Shown: positions 23,450 through 30,509 of the stretch, one piece after another | How positions within the stretch are numbered: the stretch's first letter is position 1 | Layout of the letters: each line of letters starts with the position of its first letter | Assembly: GCF_051133435.1 (NCBI RefSeq) | Contig: NZ_JBPGNY010000004.1 | Coordinates: 372,001-436,000, forward strand | Source: JAAYAO01 sp051133435 | Lineage (GTDB): Bacteria > Actinomycetota > Actinomycetes > Propionibacteriales > Propionibacteriaceae | Length of the DNA: 64,000 nt | Direction of reading: 5' to 3' | Notes under the pieces: model-generated | Databases searched by the model: none | Seen by the model: the letters and a program-made list of their open reading frames with translations, nothing else | What the model was told of the DNA's origin: nothing | Position numbers and translations under genes: made by a program

Positions 23450-25813
23450 TCAGTGGTCAGCGGTGTCCCGGGTCGACGAGGTGGCGGCCACCGCCACGGT
23501 GAACTCGCTCGGGTAGCGCGCCTTCAGCCAGGCCATCCAGTAGGTGATCATCGCGTACCCGGCCATGTGTGATTTCAACACCGTGTTGCCGGTGACCTCC
23601 CACAACCAGTTCCAGGCGGCTTCGGCGGCGTCCAGGCTGTGGGCGCGTCCGGCCATCGCCGCCTGGAAGCGCATGAACTCCTCGTCCAGCATCGGGTAGT
23701 GCTGCCGGGCCAGATTGCGGCGCAGCCGGTCGGCCTCGGTCGGGCGGTAGCCGGCCAGGACGTGGATCGCGCGCATCACCTGTTCCTCGTACAGGGCCAG
23801 TCCGTAGGTCTCCGACAGCACCGAGGGAAGCACTTCGGCCAGCTCGGGATGCGGGTAGCCGACTTCCTCGAGCCCGTGTTTGCGGCGGGCATAGGCACCG
23901 GCCATCCCCGCGTCCGGTGTCGAGCCCCGGAGCAGCGCGGAGAAGGCGACCAGGTCGGCGAAGCGGTCGGGCCGGATCTGGCGCAGCAGGTCGGTGCGGC
24001 TGCGCTGTTCGAACTGGAACACCCCCGCGGTGTTGCCCCGGTTCAGCATCCGGAAGGTGGTGCGATCGGACGGGGTGCGCGACAGCTCCGACAGATCCAC
24101 CTCCACCCCGATGGAGCGCAACCGGCGCAGTGCGTCGGCGATCGTGGACAGCGGTGCCAGCCCCAGGGATTCGACGCATTCGGTGAGGTTCGCCGGATCG
24201 GTGAACTGGGTGACCCGAACCCCGTCGGGGTCGCGGGTGGTGGCGACGTTGTCCTCCATCGGCCCCGCGGAGATCGCCAGCGCCCGATGCCGCGGGTAAT
24301 GCCGACGGGTCAGCCCCTCCAGGGCCCGCGCGGTCTGCACGATCGGGTGCACCCGTTCGTCCAGTTGCAGTAACCGGCGCAGTTGCTCCCCGGTGCCGTG
24401 CAGCTGGTGGGTGGTGTTCTGCAGCTCCGACAGGGGCAGCCGGGGTGGGATCGCCCGCCGCACCCGCCCGGCCAGCTCCTCGGAGCAACCGCTCAGCCGG
24501 ATCGCCTCGTGCATCGCCGCTCCGGGGCCGAAGACGGCCGAGCGCAGGGTGCGGGCGACCCGGTCGGCGCCGTGATGGCCGATGGTGTGGTCGATGACCT
24601 CATCGACCCGGTCGGCCTCGTAGTCGACCGGCAGCCCGGGGAAGTCATCGGTCTCGGGGTTGAGCAGCCGTTCGAAGAGCAGGCCGTGTTCCAGCGGGTC
24701 GAGGTCGGTGATGTGCAGGGCATAGCAGCACACCGAACCGGCGTTGGCGGCCCGCCCGGGCCCGACCACGATCCCCCGGGCACGCGCCCGGGCGACCTGT
24801 TCGGCCACGAGCAGAAAGTGCGTACTGCGGTGACATTCGCCGATCACCCGCAGTTCTTCACCGGCCCGTTCGCGCACCGGTTCGGGCACTCCGTCGGGGT
24901 AGCGCTCGACCAGGCCCCGCTCGACCAGTCGGGTCAACCAGCCGTGTGCGCTGTGCCCGTCCGGAACCACCGCTTCGGGTGCCTGCACGCCGGGCCGCGG
25001 ATACCGCGCGGTGCAGCGTTCGGCAATCTCCAGGGTGGCCTCGCAGGCTCCGGGCAGGTCGGCGAACAGGGTTCGCATCCGGGCCGGGGACAACAGCGAA
25101 CGGTTCGTATCGCCGGGGCTCAGCTCACCGGGGGCATGGGTGTGCCCGCGGCCGGGCAGCCGCAACAGCACCTCGTTGTTCGCCGCGTCCGATTCCAGCA
25201 CGTAGTGGACGTCGTTGGTGGCGACCAGGGGCAGGTTCAGGTCCGTCGAGATCCGCAGCAGCCCGTCACGCACCCGGCTGCTGAGCAACTGCGGGGCGAC
25301 TACCTCCACGTACAGGTTGTCGGCGCCGAAGATGTCGCGCAGTACCGCGGCGGTGGCCAGGGCCTCGTCGTATTCGCCCCGGCGCAGCAGCCGCTGCACG
25401 TCCCCCTCGGCGCACCCGGTGGTGCCGATCAGGCCCTCGGCGTGCTCGGCGAGCATTTCCACGTCGGTGATCGGCAGCTCGGCCTCCGGATCGGGCCGCT
25501 GGGGCGCGGAGGCGAGCCGGAACAGGTTGCGCAATCCGGTGTCGTCGGCGGCCCAGACGGTGAGATGGCCGAAGCTACCGGTGTCGTCGGGCCGCATCGC
25601 CAGATAGGGCTCGAGGCCGATGATCGGTCGAATACCGGCGGCCTCGGCGGCCCGGACGAACTCCGGTACGCCGTGCAGGTAGCCGTGGTCGGTGATCGCC
25701 AGCGCCGGCATACCGAGCCGCCGGGCCCGTTCGCACAGGTCGCCGACCTTGGCGTTGGCGTCCCCGGCGGCGATCTCGGTGTGGACGTGCAGGTGCACGA
25801 ACTGATCGGCCAT
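23450..25813 (-). CDS. DnaE-like protein with intact PHP domain and degenerate polymerase site
   Basis: The 787 residues align collinearly with the first two thirds of replicative DNA polymerase III alpha: PHP domain, GPGR...TDLDPL, LLFERLLNPE, GVFQFE, ETYGLALYEEQVM, LAGY and LKARYPSEF segments. The PHP metal ligands look complete (H9, H11, D18, H43, E68, H83, C134, D201, H203). The polymerase site does not: the PDFDxDF motif reads PGLPVDY at 392-398, so both catalytic aspartates are Gly393 and Pro395, and the third position is Glu548. GPGRGSAAGS is altered to GPGRAANAGS. The protein stops where clamp-binding, OB and tau-binding domains normally begin. It probably cannot polymerise DNA; a PHP nuclease or regulatory role is inferred. 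It lies 30 bases upstream of holA. Confidence 0.85.
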   Translation of the reverse strand: MADQFVHLHVHTEIAAGDANAKVGDLCERARRLGMPALAITDHGYLHGVPEFVRAAEAAGIRPIIGLEPYLAMRPDDTGSFGHLTVWAADDTGLRNLFRLASAPQRPDPEAELPITDVEMLAEHAEGLIGTTGCAEGDVQRLLRRGEYDEALATAAVLRDIFGADNLYVEVVAPQLLSSRVRDGLLRISTDLNLPLVATNDVHYVLESDAANNEVLLRLPGRGHTHAPGELSPGDTNRSLLSPARMRTLFADLPGACEATLEIAERCTARYPRPGVQAPEAVVPDGHSAHGWLTRLVERGLVERYPDGVPEPVRERAGEELRVIGECHRSTHFLLVAEQVARARARGIVVGPGRAANAGSVCCYALHITDLDPLEHGLLFERLLNPETDDFPGLPVDYEADRVDEVIDHTIGHHGADRVARTLRSAVFGPGAAMHEAIRLSGCSEELAGRVRRAIPPRLPLSELQNTTHQLHGTGEQLRRLLQLDERVHPIVQTARALEGLTRRHYPRHRALAISAGPMEDNVATTRDPDGVRVTQFTDPANLTECVESLGLAPLSTIADALRRLRSIGVEVDLSELSRTPSDRTTFRMLNRGNTAGVFQFEQRSRTDLLRQIRPDRFADLVAFSALLRGSTPDAGMAGAYARRKHGLEEVGYPHPELAEVLPSVLSETYGLALYEEQVMRAIHVLAGYRPTEADRLRRNLARQHYPMLDEEFMRFQAAMAGRAHSLDAAEAAWNWLWEVTGNTVLKSHMAGYAMITYWMAWLKARYPSEFTVAVAATSSTRDTADH

Positions 25814-25928
25814 CCCCTGTCCCTCCCCACCGCTCGCGACTTATCCTCCACTGTGACATGCATCACCGGACGATGTGGGGATGGGGGTTCACCGGTACCG
25901 AATCCTTCCGTCCCGGAGTTGGAGATCA

Positions 25929-25967
25929 ATACCCCCGGGGAGATCTTGCATATACCCCTGGGGGTAT
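25929..25967. promoter_or_regulatory. CsoR/CstR-type tandem operators
   Basis: The perfect palindrome ATACCCCTGGGGGTAT (25952-25967) fills the spacer of a predicted promoter. A second, partly degenerate copy, ATACCCCCGGGGAGAT (25929-25944), lies 23 bases upstream centre to centre. A/T-flanked CCCC/GGGG dyads are the operator type of the CsoR/CstR family. With persulfide genes downstream, a CstR-like persulfide sensor is the expected ligand; no such gene lies in the window. Confidence 0.75.
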
Positions 25968-25974
25968 GTAATCT
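25946..25974 (+). promoter_or_regulatory. Predicted promoter of the persulfide operon
   Basis: TTGCAT (25946-25951) and TAATCT (25969-25974) are separated by exactly 17 bases, and the spacer contains the perfect operator. Repressor binding there would exclude RNA polymerase. The start codon is about 42 bases further on. Confidence 0.65.
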
Positions 25975-26015
25975 AGTGATCGGACGAGACCGCTACCCGC
26001 AGCCGAGGAGCACCC

Positions 26016-27389
26016 ATGCATTTCACGCAGTACTACCTGGACTGCCTTTCGCAGGCGTCCTACCTGATCGGCGATCCCAGCACCGGCCGTGCCGTCGTGG
26101 TGGATCCCCGTCGCGACATCGAGGAGTACCTGACCGACGCCCGCGACGCCGGCCTGACCATCGAGGGCGTGATTCTGACCCACTTCCACGCCGACTTCGT
26201 CTCCGGACACCTGGAGCTGGCCGAACAGACCGGCGCCTGGATCGGTTTCGGCGACCGGGCCGAGCCCGAATTCGACTTCCGCGCCCTGTCCGACGGGGAA
26301 CGGATTTCGCTCGGTGACGTGCAGTTGCAGATCATGACCACTCCGGGCCACACCCCCGAGTCGATCAGCGTGCTGGTCTACGAGCACGCCGACGACGAGG
26401 TGCCGTACGGGGTGCTGACCGGCGACGCGCTGTTCATCGGCGATGTGGGCCGTCCCGACCTGTTGGCCTCGATCGGGGTCACCCAGGCCGAACTGGCCTC
26501 GCAGCTGTACCACTCGGTGCAGCACAAACTGATGGCACTGCCCGACGAGGTGAAGGTGTACCCGGCCCACGGCGCCGGTTCGGCCTGCGGCAAGAACCTG
26601 TCGACGGAGAAGGTCTCCACGATCGGCGCCCAGCGGATGAGCAACTACGCCTGCGCGCCGATGAGCGAGGAGAAGTTCGTCGACCTGGTCACCGAGGGGC
26701 AGCCCCCCGCCCCGGCCTACTTCGCCCACGATGCGATGGCCAACCGCCAAGACCGTCAGGTGCGCGAGGTCGACGCCGAGATTCCGGCACTGAATGCCAC
26801 CCAGTTGGACGCGGTGCTGGCCGAGGGCGTGATCGTGCTGGACTCCCGTGACCCGATGGACTTCGCCGCCGGCCACCTGGCCGGTTCGATCAATGTCGGC
26901 TTCGACGGCCGGATGGCCGAGACCGCCGGTATGGTGATCGAGCCCGACCAGAAGTTCGTGATCGTGGCCGAGGACGGGCACGAGCAGCAGACCGCCGTGC
27001 GGATGGCCCGGATCGGCTTCGACAAGGCGATCGGATACGTGCCCCGGATCGAGCAGTACCTGGTCGAGCACCAGGATCGGGCCCGCCGGGCCAGCCGGAT
27101 GACCCCGGCGCGGATGTTCGAGATTCTGAACGCCGACAGCGAGGTGCAACTGGTCGACATCCGCAATGACGGCGAACTGGCCAACGGTCAGGTCGAGGGG
27201 GCCAAGCACATTCCGTTGGCCCAGTTGCCGAAGCGCCGCGACGAGTTGGACCCCGCCAAGCCGATCGTGCTGCACTGCGCCGGCGGCTACCGCTCGAGCG
27301 TGGGCGCGAGCTGGTTGCGCAACCATGGCTTCGACGACGTGTCCGACGTGCTCGGCGGGTACAACGCCATCGCGACCGTGTCGGCCTGA
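26016..27389 (+). CDS. cstB: CstB-like persulfide dioxygenase with two rhodanese domains
   Basis: Predicted to oxidise low-molecular-weight persulfides to sulfite or thiosulfate, protecting the cell from reactive sulfur. The N-terminal half is a metallo-beta-lactamase fold with THFHADFVSGH (H56, H58, D60, H65), TPGHTPES and LTGDALFIGDVGRPD. Residues ~255-350 form a rhodanese-like domain without a catalytic cysteine (VIVAEDGHEQ). The C-terminal rhodanese keeps the active loop HCAGGYRSS with Cys421. Dioxygenase, pseudo-rhodanese and active rhodanese in this order is the layout of Staphylococcus aureus CstB. CsoR/CstR-type operators precede it, and a TauE-family exporter follows. Confidence 0.92.
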   Translation: MHFTQYYLDCLSQASYLIGDPSTGRAVVVDPRRDIEEYLTDARDAGLTIEGVILTHFHADFVSGHLELAEQTGAWIGFGDRAEPEFDFRALSDGERISLGDVQLQIMTTPGHTPESISVLVYEHADDEVPYGVLTGDALFIGDVGRPDLLASIGVTQAELASQLYHSVQHKLMALPDEVKVYPAHGAGSACGKNLSTEKVSTIGAQRMSNYACAPMSEEKFVDLVTEGQPPAPAYFAHDAMANRQDRQVREVDAEIPALNATQLDAVLAEGVIVLDSRDPMDFAAGHLAGSINVGFDGRMAETAGMVIEPDQKFVIVAEDGHEQQTAVRMARIGFDKAIGYVPRIEQYLVEHQDRARRASRMTPARMFEILNADSEVQLVDIRNDGELANGQVEGAKHIPLAQLPKRRDELDPAKPIVLHCAGGYRSSVGASWLRNHGFDDVSDVLGGYNAIATVSA

Positions 27390-27400
27390 GGGGCTACTGG

Positions 27401-28180
27401 ATGGCATTGCTGTGGGTCGCCCCGCTCGGGCTGATCGTCGGGCTCGCGCTCGGCAGCCTGGGCGGCGGCGGCGCGATCCTGACGGTGCCCGCTCTGGTGT
27501 ACCTGTTGGGACAATCACCACAAGCCGCCACCACCGGGTCGCTGATCATCGTCGGCCTCACCGCACTGGCCGGCACCCTGCCGCATCGACGCAAGGGCAA
27601 CCTGCGCACCCGTCAGGGCGTGGTGTTCGGCCTGTTGGGCATCGCCGGCTCCTTCCTCGGGGCCCGGCTGGCGGCCGGAGTGGCCCCGCAGGTGCTGATG
27701 TCGGCCTTCGCAGGGTTGATGTTCGTGGTGGGCGCGCTGATGATCGCCAAGGTCCGGCGCGCCGCCCGAGCCGGTGGCGGCCGGGAGACGACCGAGACCA
27801 AGGTCCGGCCCGTCCGGTTGGTGCTGGTGGCCACCGGGGTCGGGGTGCTGACCGGCTTCTTCGGGGTCGGCGGTGGCTTCGCGGTGGTGCCGGCCCTGGT
27901 GCTGGTGCTGGGCCTGTCCATGCCGGTGGCGGTCGGCACCTCCCTGCTGGTGATCGCGATCAACAGTGCCACCGCCCTGTTCTTCCGACTGGGCAGCGGG
28001 GTTGAACTCGACTGGGTGGCGATCGGCGGCTTCGCACTGTTCGCGGTGATCGGGTCACTGTTCGGGGCCCGGGTGTCCCAGCGCATTTCGCCGACCACCT
28101 TGACCAAGGCCTTCATCGTGATGCTGTTGACGGTGGCCACGTACATGGCGGTGGCGAACGTTCCCGCCCTGTTCGGCTGA
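27401..28180 (+). CDS. TauE/SafE family sulfite (or sulfur-compound) exporter
   Basis: Membrane protein of 259 residues with about eight helices and the two-repeat TauE/SafE layout: GLALGSLGGGGAILTVPALVYL early and GFFGVGGGFAVVPALVLVLGLSMPVAVGTSLLVIAINS later. The gene starts 11 bases after the CstB-like gene and should be co-transcribed. In cst-type operons this family is proposed to export sulfite or related anions made by the dioxygenase, which fits here. Transport direction and substrate are inferred from the neighbour. Confidence 0.9.
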   Translation: MALLWVAPLGLIVGLALGSLGGGGAILTVPALVYLLGQSPQAATTGSLIIVGLTALAGTLPHRRKGNLRTRQGVVFGLLGIAGSFLGARLAAGVAPQVLMSAFAGLMFVVGALMIAKVRRAARAGGGRETTETKVRPVRLVLVATGVGVLTGFFGVGGGFAVVPALVLVLGLSMPVAVGTSLLVIAINSATALFFRLGSGVELDWVAIGGFALFAVIGSLFGARVSQRISPTTLTKAFIVMLLTVATYMAVANVPALFG

Positions 28181-28225
28181 GCCGGCCGTTTCGACCCCGC
28201 CCTAGCAGGCCCGGCCGGGGCTCGG

Positions 28226-28241
28226 TGTGATCGCAGCCACA
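28226..28241 (+). promoter_or_regulatory. CRP/GlxR-like binding site
   Basis: TGTGATCGCAGCCACA matches the TGTGA-N6-TCACA half-site layout at nine of ten positions. It lies about 185 bases upstream of the acetate-transporter gene, a class of gene often under cAMP-dependent control in actinobacteria. No binding evidence exists here. Confidence 0.4.
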
Positions 28242-28293
28242 CTTCTGATGTGATTAACAACACCCACTCAGCGGGAAGATAGTTGACGAGATG

Positions 28294-28340
28294 GCCCCTG
28301 CATGCAGGGGCGCTGTGAGTAGGCTCACCGGAGTCCGGTG
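28294..28340. repeat. Two palindromes in the acetate-transporter leader
   Basis: GCCCCTGCATGCAGGGGC (28294-28311) is a perfect 18-base palindrome, and CACCGGAGTCCGGTG (28326-28340) is a 7+1+7 inverted repeat. Both lie between the TauE gene and the transporter start. They could be operators or consecutive hairpins in a 5' leader; the sequence alone does not decide. Confidence 0.5.
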
Positions 28341-28424
28341 GCATGCGTCACATCGGGACATATCGCCGGGTGAGTGGCAGTACTTCCCGGCGAGTCACAT
28401 TCACCCACGGTAAGAAGGCCAACG

Positions 28425-29021
28425 ATGACCCAGACCGTTTCCGTCTCCCCCTCGCCCGGCATTGCGATCGCCGACCCCGGTGCTCTCGGCACCGCCGCTT
28501 TTGCGGTCACCACCTTTGTGCTGAGCACGTTCAACGCGGGCCTGCTGCCCCTCGAACTCGAGCCCGTGGTCTTCGGCCTGGCACTGTTCTACGGCGGGAT
28601 CATTCAGGTGATCGCCGGCATCATCGAGTTCTTCAAGAACTCCACCTTCGGTGCCATCGTGTTCTGCTCCTACGGTGGCTTCTGGCTGGCGTTCTGGTAC
28701 TACGCCACCTTCGTGTCACCGGGGCTGCCGAAGGAATCGGCTCATCTGGCGACCGGCATTTTCCTGCTCGCCTGGACCCTGTTCACGGTGTATCTCACCG
28801 TGGCTGCCTCGAAGGTGCACAAGATGATGCTGATCACCTTCGTGCTGCTGCTGATCACCTTCATCATGCTCACCTCCGGGGCGTTGACCGCCACCACCGT
28901 GCTGACCCGGATCGGTGGCTTCACCGGTCTGATCACCGCCTTCTGTGCGTGGTACCTCAGTGCCGCCTCGGTGCTGTCGAGCACCTTCGGGCGTGAACTG
29001 CTGCCCCTGGGCAAGAGCTGA
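28425..29021 (+). CDS. satP: Acetate uptake transporter (GPR1/FUN34/YaaH family, SatP)
   Basis: Small six-helix membrane protein for acetate or succinate uptake, 198 residues. The family signature near the N-terminus is degenerate but recognisable (ADPGALGTAAFAVTTFVLS, standing for the usual NPxPLGL). FYGGIIQVIAGIIEFFKNSTFGAIVFCSYGGFWLAF is the conserved central segment, given here only by its ends FYGGIIQ and SYGGFW. The ATG at 28425 has AAGAAGG six bases upstream. The frame stays open 17 codons further up with no ribosome-binding site. The 244-base upstream gap holds a CRP-like site and two palindromes. Confidence 0.93.
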   Translation: MTQTVSVSPSPGIAIADPGALGTAAFAVTTFVLSTFNAGLLPLELEPVVFGLALFYGGIIQVIAGIIEFFKNSTFGAIVFCSYGGFWLAFWYYATFVSPGLPKESAHLATGIFLLAWTLFTVYLTVAASKVHKMMLITFVLLLITFIMLTSGALTATTVLTRIGGFTGLITAFCAWYLSAASVLSSTFGRELLPLGKS

Positions 29022-29043
29022 TCCTCCACAAGCACAAGAGCAC

Positions 29044-29091
29044 AAAGAGACGGTGACCGGTTCTGCGCACAGACCGGTCACCGTCTCTTTT
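29044..29091. terminator. Bidirectional rho-independent terminator
   Basis: Perfect 18-base arms, AAAGAGACGGTGACCGGT at 29044-29061 and its complement at 29073-29090, with an 11-base loop and T residues after the plus-strand arm. It lies between the convergent satP and rpiB genes. Confidence 0.88.
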
Positions 29092-29106
29092 CGGGCCGCT
29101 TCGGGG

Positions 29107-29583
29107 TCAGGCGGGGCAGCGCGGAACTTCGGTGGTGTCCGGGGTGTCGCCGTCCAGGTCGTTGATCAGTTCCACCCGACGGTCGTGGCGTCCGCCCTCG
29201 TACTCAGCCGCCAGCCAGGTCTCGACGATCATCCAGGCCAGGTCGGGCCCGACCACCCGGGCACCGATCGCCAATGCATTGGCGTCGTTGTGCCGCCGCG
29301 ACATCTCGGCCGAGTACGGCTCGGAGCAGATCGCACACCGGATGCCGGGAACCTTGTTGGCCGAGATACCGATGCCGACCCCGGTGCCGCAGATCAGCAG
29401 TGCGCGATCGGCTCGGCCCTGGGCGACCTCGTGGGCACCGGCAGCGCCGTACACCGGGTAGTCGACGCTCTCGGTGCTGTTCACACCGACGTCGATCACC
29501 TCGTGGCCGGCTGCGGTGATCTTCTCGACCAAGTACTTCTTGAGTTCGACGGCGGCGTGGTCATTGCCCAAGGCGATCTTCAC
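29107..29583 (-). CDS. rpiB: Ribose-5-phosphate isomerase B (RpiB/LacAB family)
   Basis: Interconverts ribose-5-phosphate and ribulose-5-phosphate. The 158 residues begin MKIALGNDHAAVELKKYL, with the family's DHAG replaced by DHAA. ICGTGVGIGISANK is the phosphate-binding loop, and the isomerisation His lies in SRRHNDAN. Initiation is at a GTG with AGGAG five bases upstream. Some family members act on tetrulose-4-phosphates (EryI/DerI); since the genome has a polyol cluster 20 kb away this is worth keeping in mind, though nothing links the two directly. Confidence 0.9.
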   Translation of the reverse strand: MKIALGNDHAAVELKKYLVEKITAAGHEVIDVGVNSTESVDYPVYGAAGAHEVAQGRADRALLICGTGVGIGISANKVPGIRCAICSEPYSAEMSRRHNDANALAIGARVVGPDLAWMIVETWLAAEYEGGRHDRRVELINDLDGDTPDTTEVPRCPA

Positions 29584-29663
29584 GGCTGCTCCTGTGGTTG
29601 TGCGGTGTCTGCATCAGCCATTGTTCGCCGTGGGTGGTGTCGGCGCCAACCCGGGGGCGGTCA

Positions 29664-30509
29664 TCACGGCTTCGCGACAGGTTCGGCGATGATCACCAGG
29701 TTGTCGCGGTACTCGTTGCGGCCGTTGACGGTGATCACCGGTCCCGCACAGGTGACCAGTGCCAGCCGATGCGGACCCCCGGTGTCGAACAGGTCCAGCG
29801 GCAGATCGTGGGCTCGGTAGACGTTCAGTTCCACAGCTCGCCACAGGTGGGTGCGCCCGGCGGTGTCGACGGTGCGGATCGTGGCGCCCGGTTGCAGTCG
29901 GTGCCATTGGTGCCCCACTCCGGGGCGGGCGCCGAGGGCGACGTGGCCGGCCAACAGCACCGTGCCATGGGCGTCGCCGAGCTCGGCACCGCCACTCCAC
30001 CGTCCGATGCGTTCGAGGTGGTCGGGCAGCAACAACTCGCCGGCCGCCGAGCCGACCGGGTCGATCGGAGCAGAGACGTCCAACTGTTCGATCACCAAGC
30101 GTTCGGCTTGCACCTGCGATGGTGCCGACTGGACGCTCGGCTCGGTGGTGCGAGGGTGCGGATGCGGGCTTGCGGTCCGCAGTGCCGATGTCGAAGGCGT
30201 TGGCATCTGTGTGTTGGGCTCGGAGTCGCTCTCAGCCGATGTCGGTGACGCCGCCGTGTCCGGTGCCCGCCAGGGTGCTGCCGCCGGTGCGGATGGGGGC
30301 GCCAGCACCCTGCCGAGTTGACCGAGCCCGATTCCGACCAGCAACACGGTGATCAATACCGCGGCAATGGTCACTCCCAGCCCACCCCTGCACCTCGGCG
30401 CGGAGCCTCTACGAGGTGCGCGTGCCTCGGCGGCGGACCTTCGTGGCCCTGCCGGCGCAGCCCGGTCCCGACGTCGAGGGCTCTCCACTGCGCGACGGGG
30501 CCGGGTCAT
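29664..30509 (-). CDS. Class F sortase
   Basis: Membrane-anchored transpeptidase that attaches surface proteins to peptidoglycan. A long basic N-terminus precedes one helix (VTIAAVLITVLLVGIGLGQL, ~46-66), then a Pro/Ser/Thr-rich linker, then the sortase barrel. The catalytic triad is present: His189 in LAGHVA, Cys254 in LVTCAG, Arg268 in EYRDNLVI. The ATG overlaps the stop of the upstream surface-protein gene (ATGA), so enzyme and likely substrate are translationally coupled. Confidence 0.93.
   Translation of the reverse strand: MTRPRRAVESPRRRDRAAPAGPRRSAAEARAPRRGSAPRCRGGLGVTIAAVLITVLLVGIGLGQLGRVLAPPSAPAAAPWRAPDTAASPTSAESDSEPNTQMPTPSTSALRTASPHPHPRTTEPSVQSAPSQVQAERLVIEQLDVSAPIDPVGSAAGELLLPDHLERIGRWSGGAELGDAHGTVLLAGHVALGARPGVGHQWHRLQPGATIRTVDTAGRTHLWRAVELNVYRAHDLPLDLFDTGGPHRLALVTCAGPVITVNGRNEYRDNLVIIAEPVAKP

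Noticed and set aside
23450..25813. Annotation as a working DNA polymerase III alpha or DnaE2
   Set aside because: Both would need the aspartates at 393 and 395 and a C-terminal region that this protein lacks.
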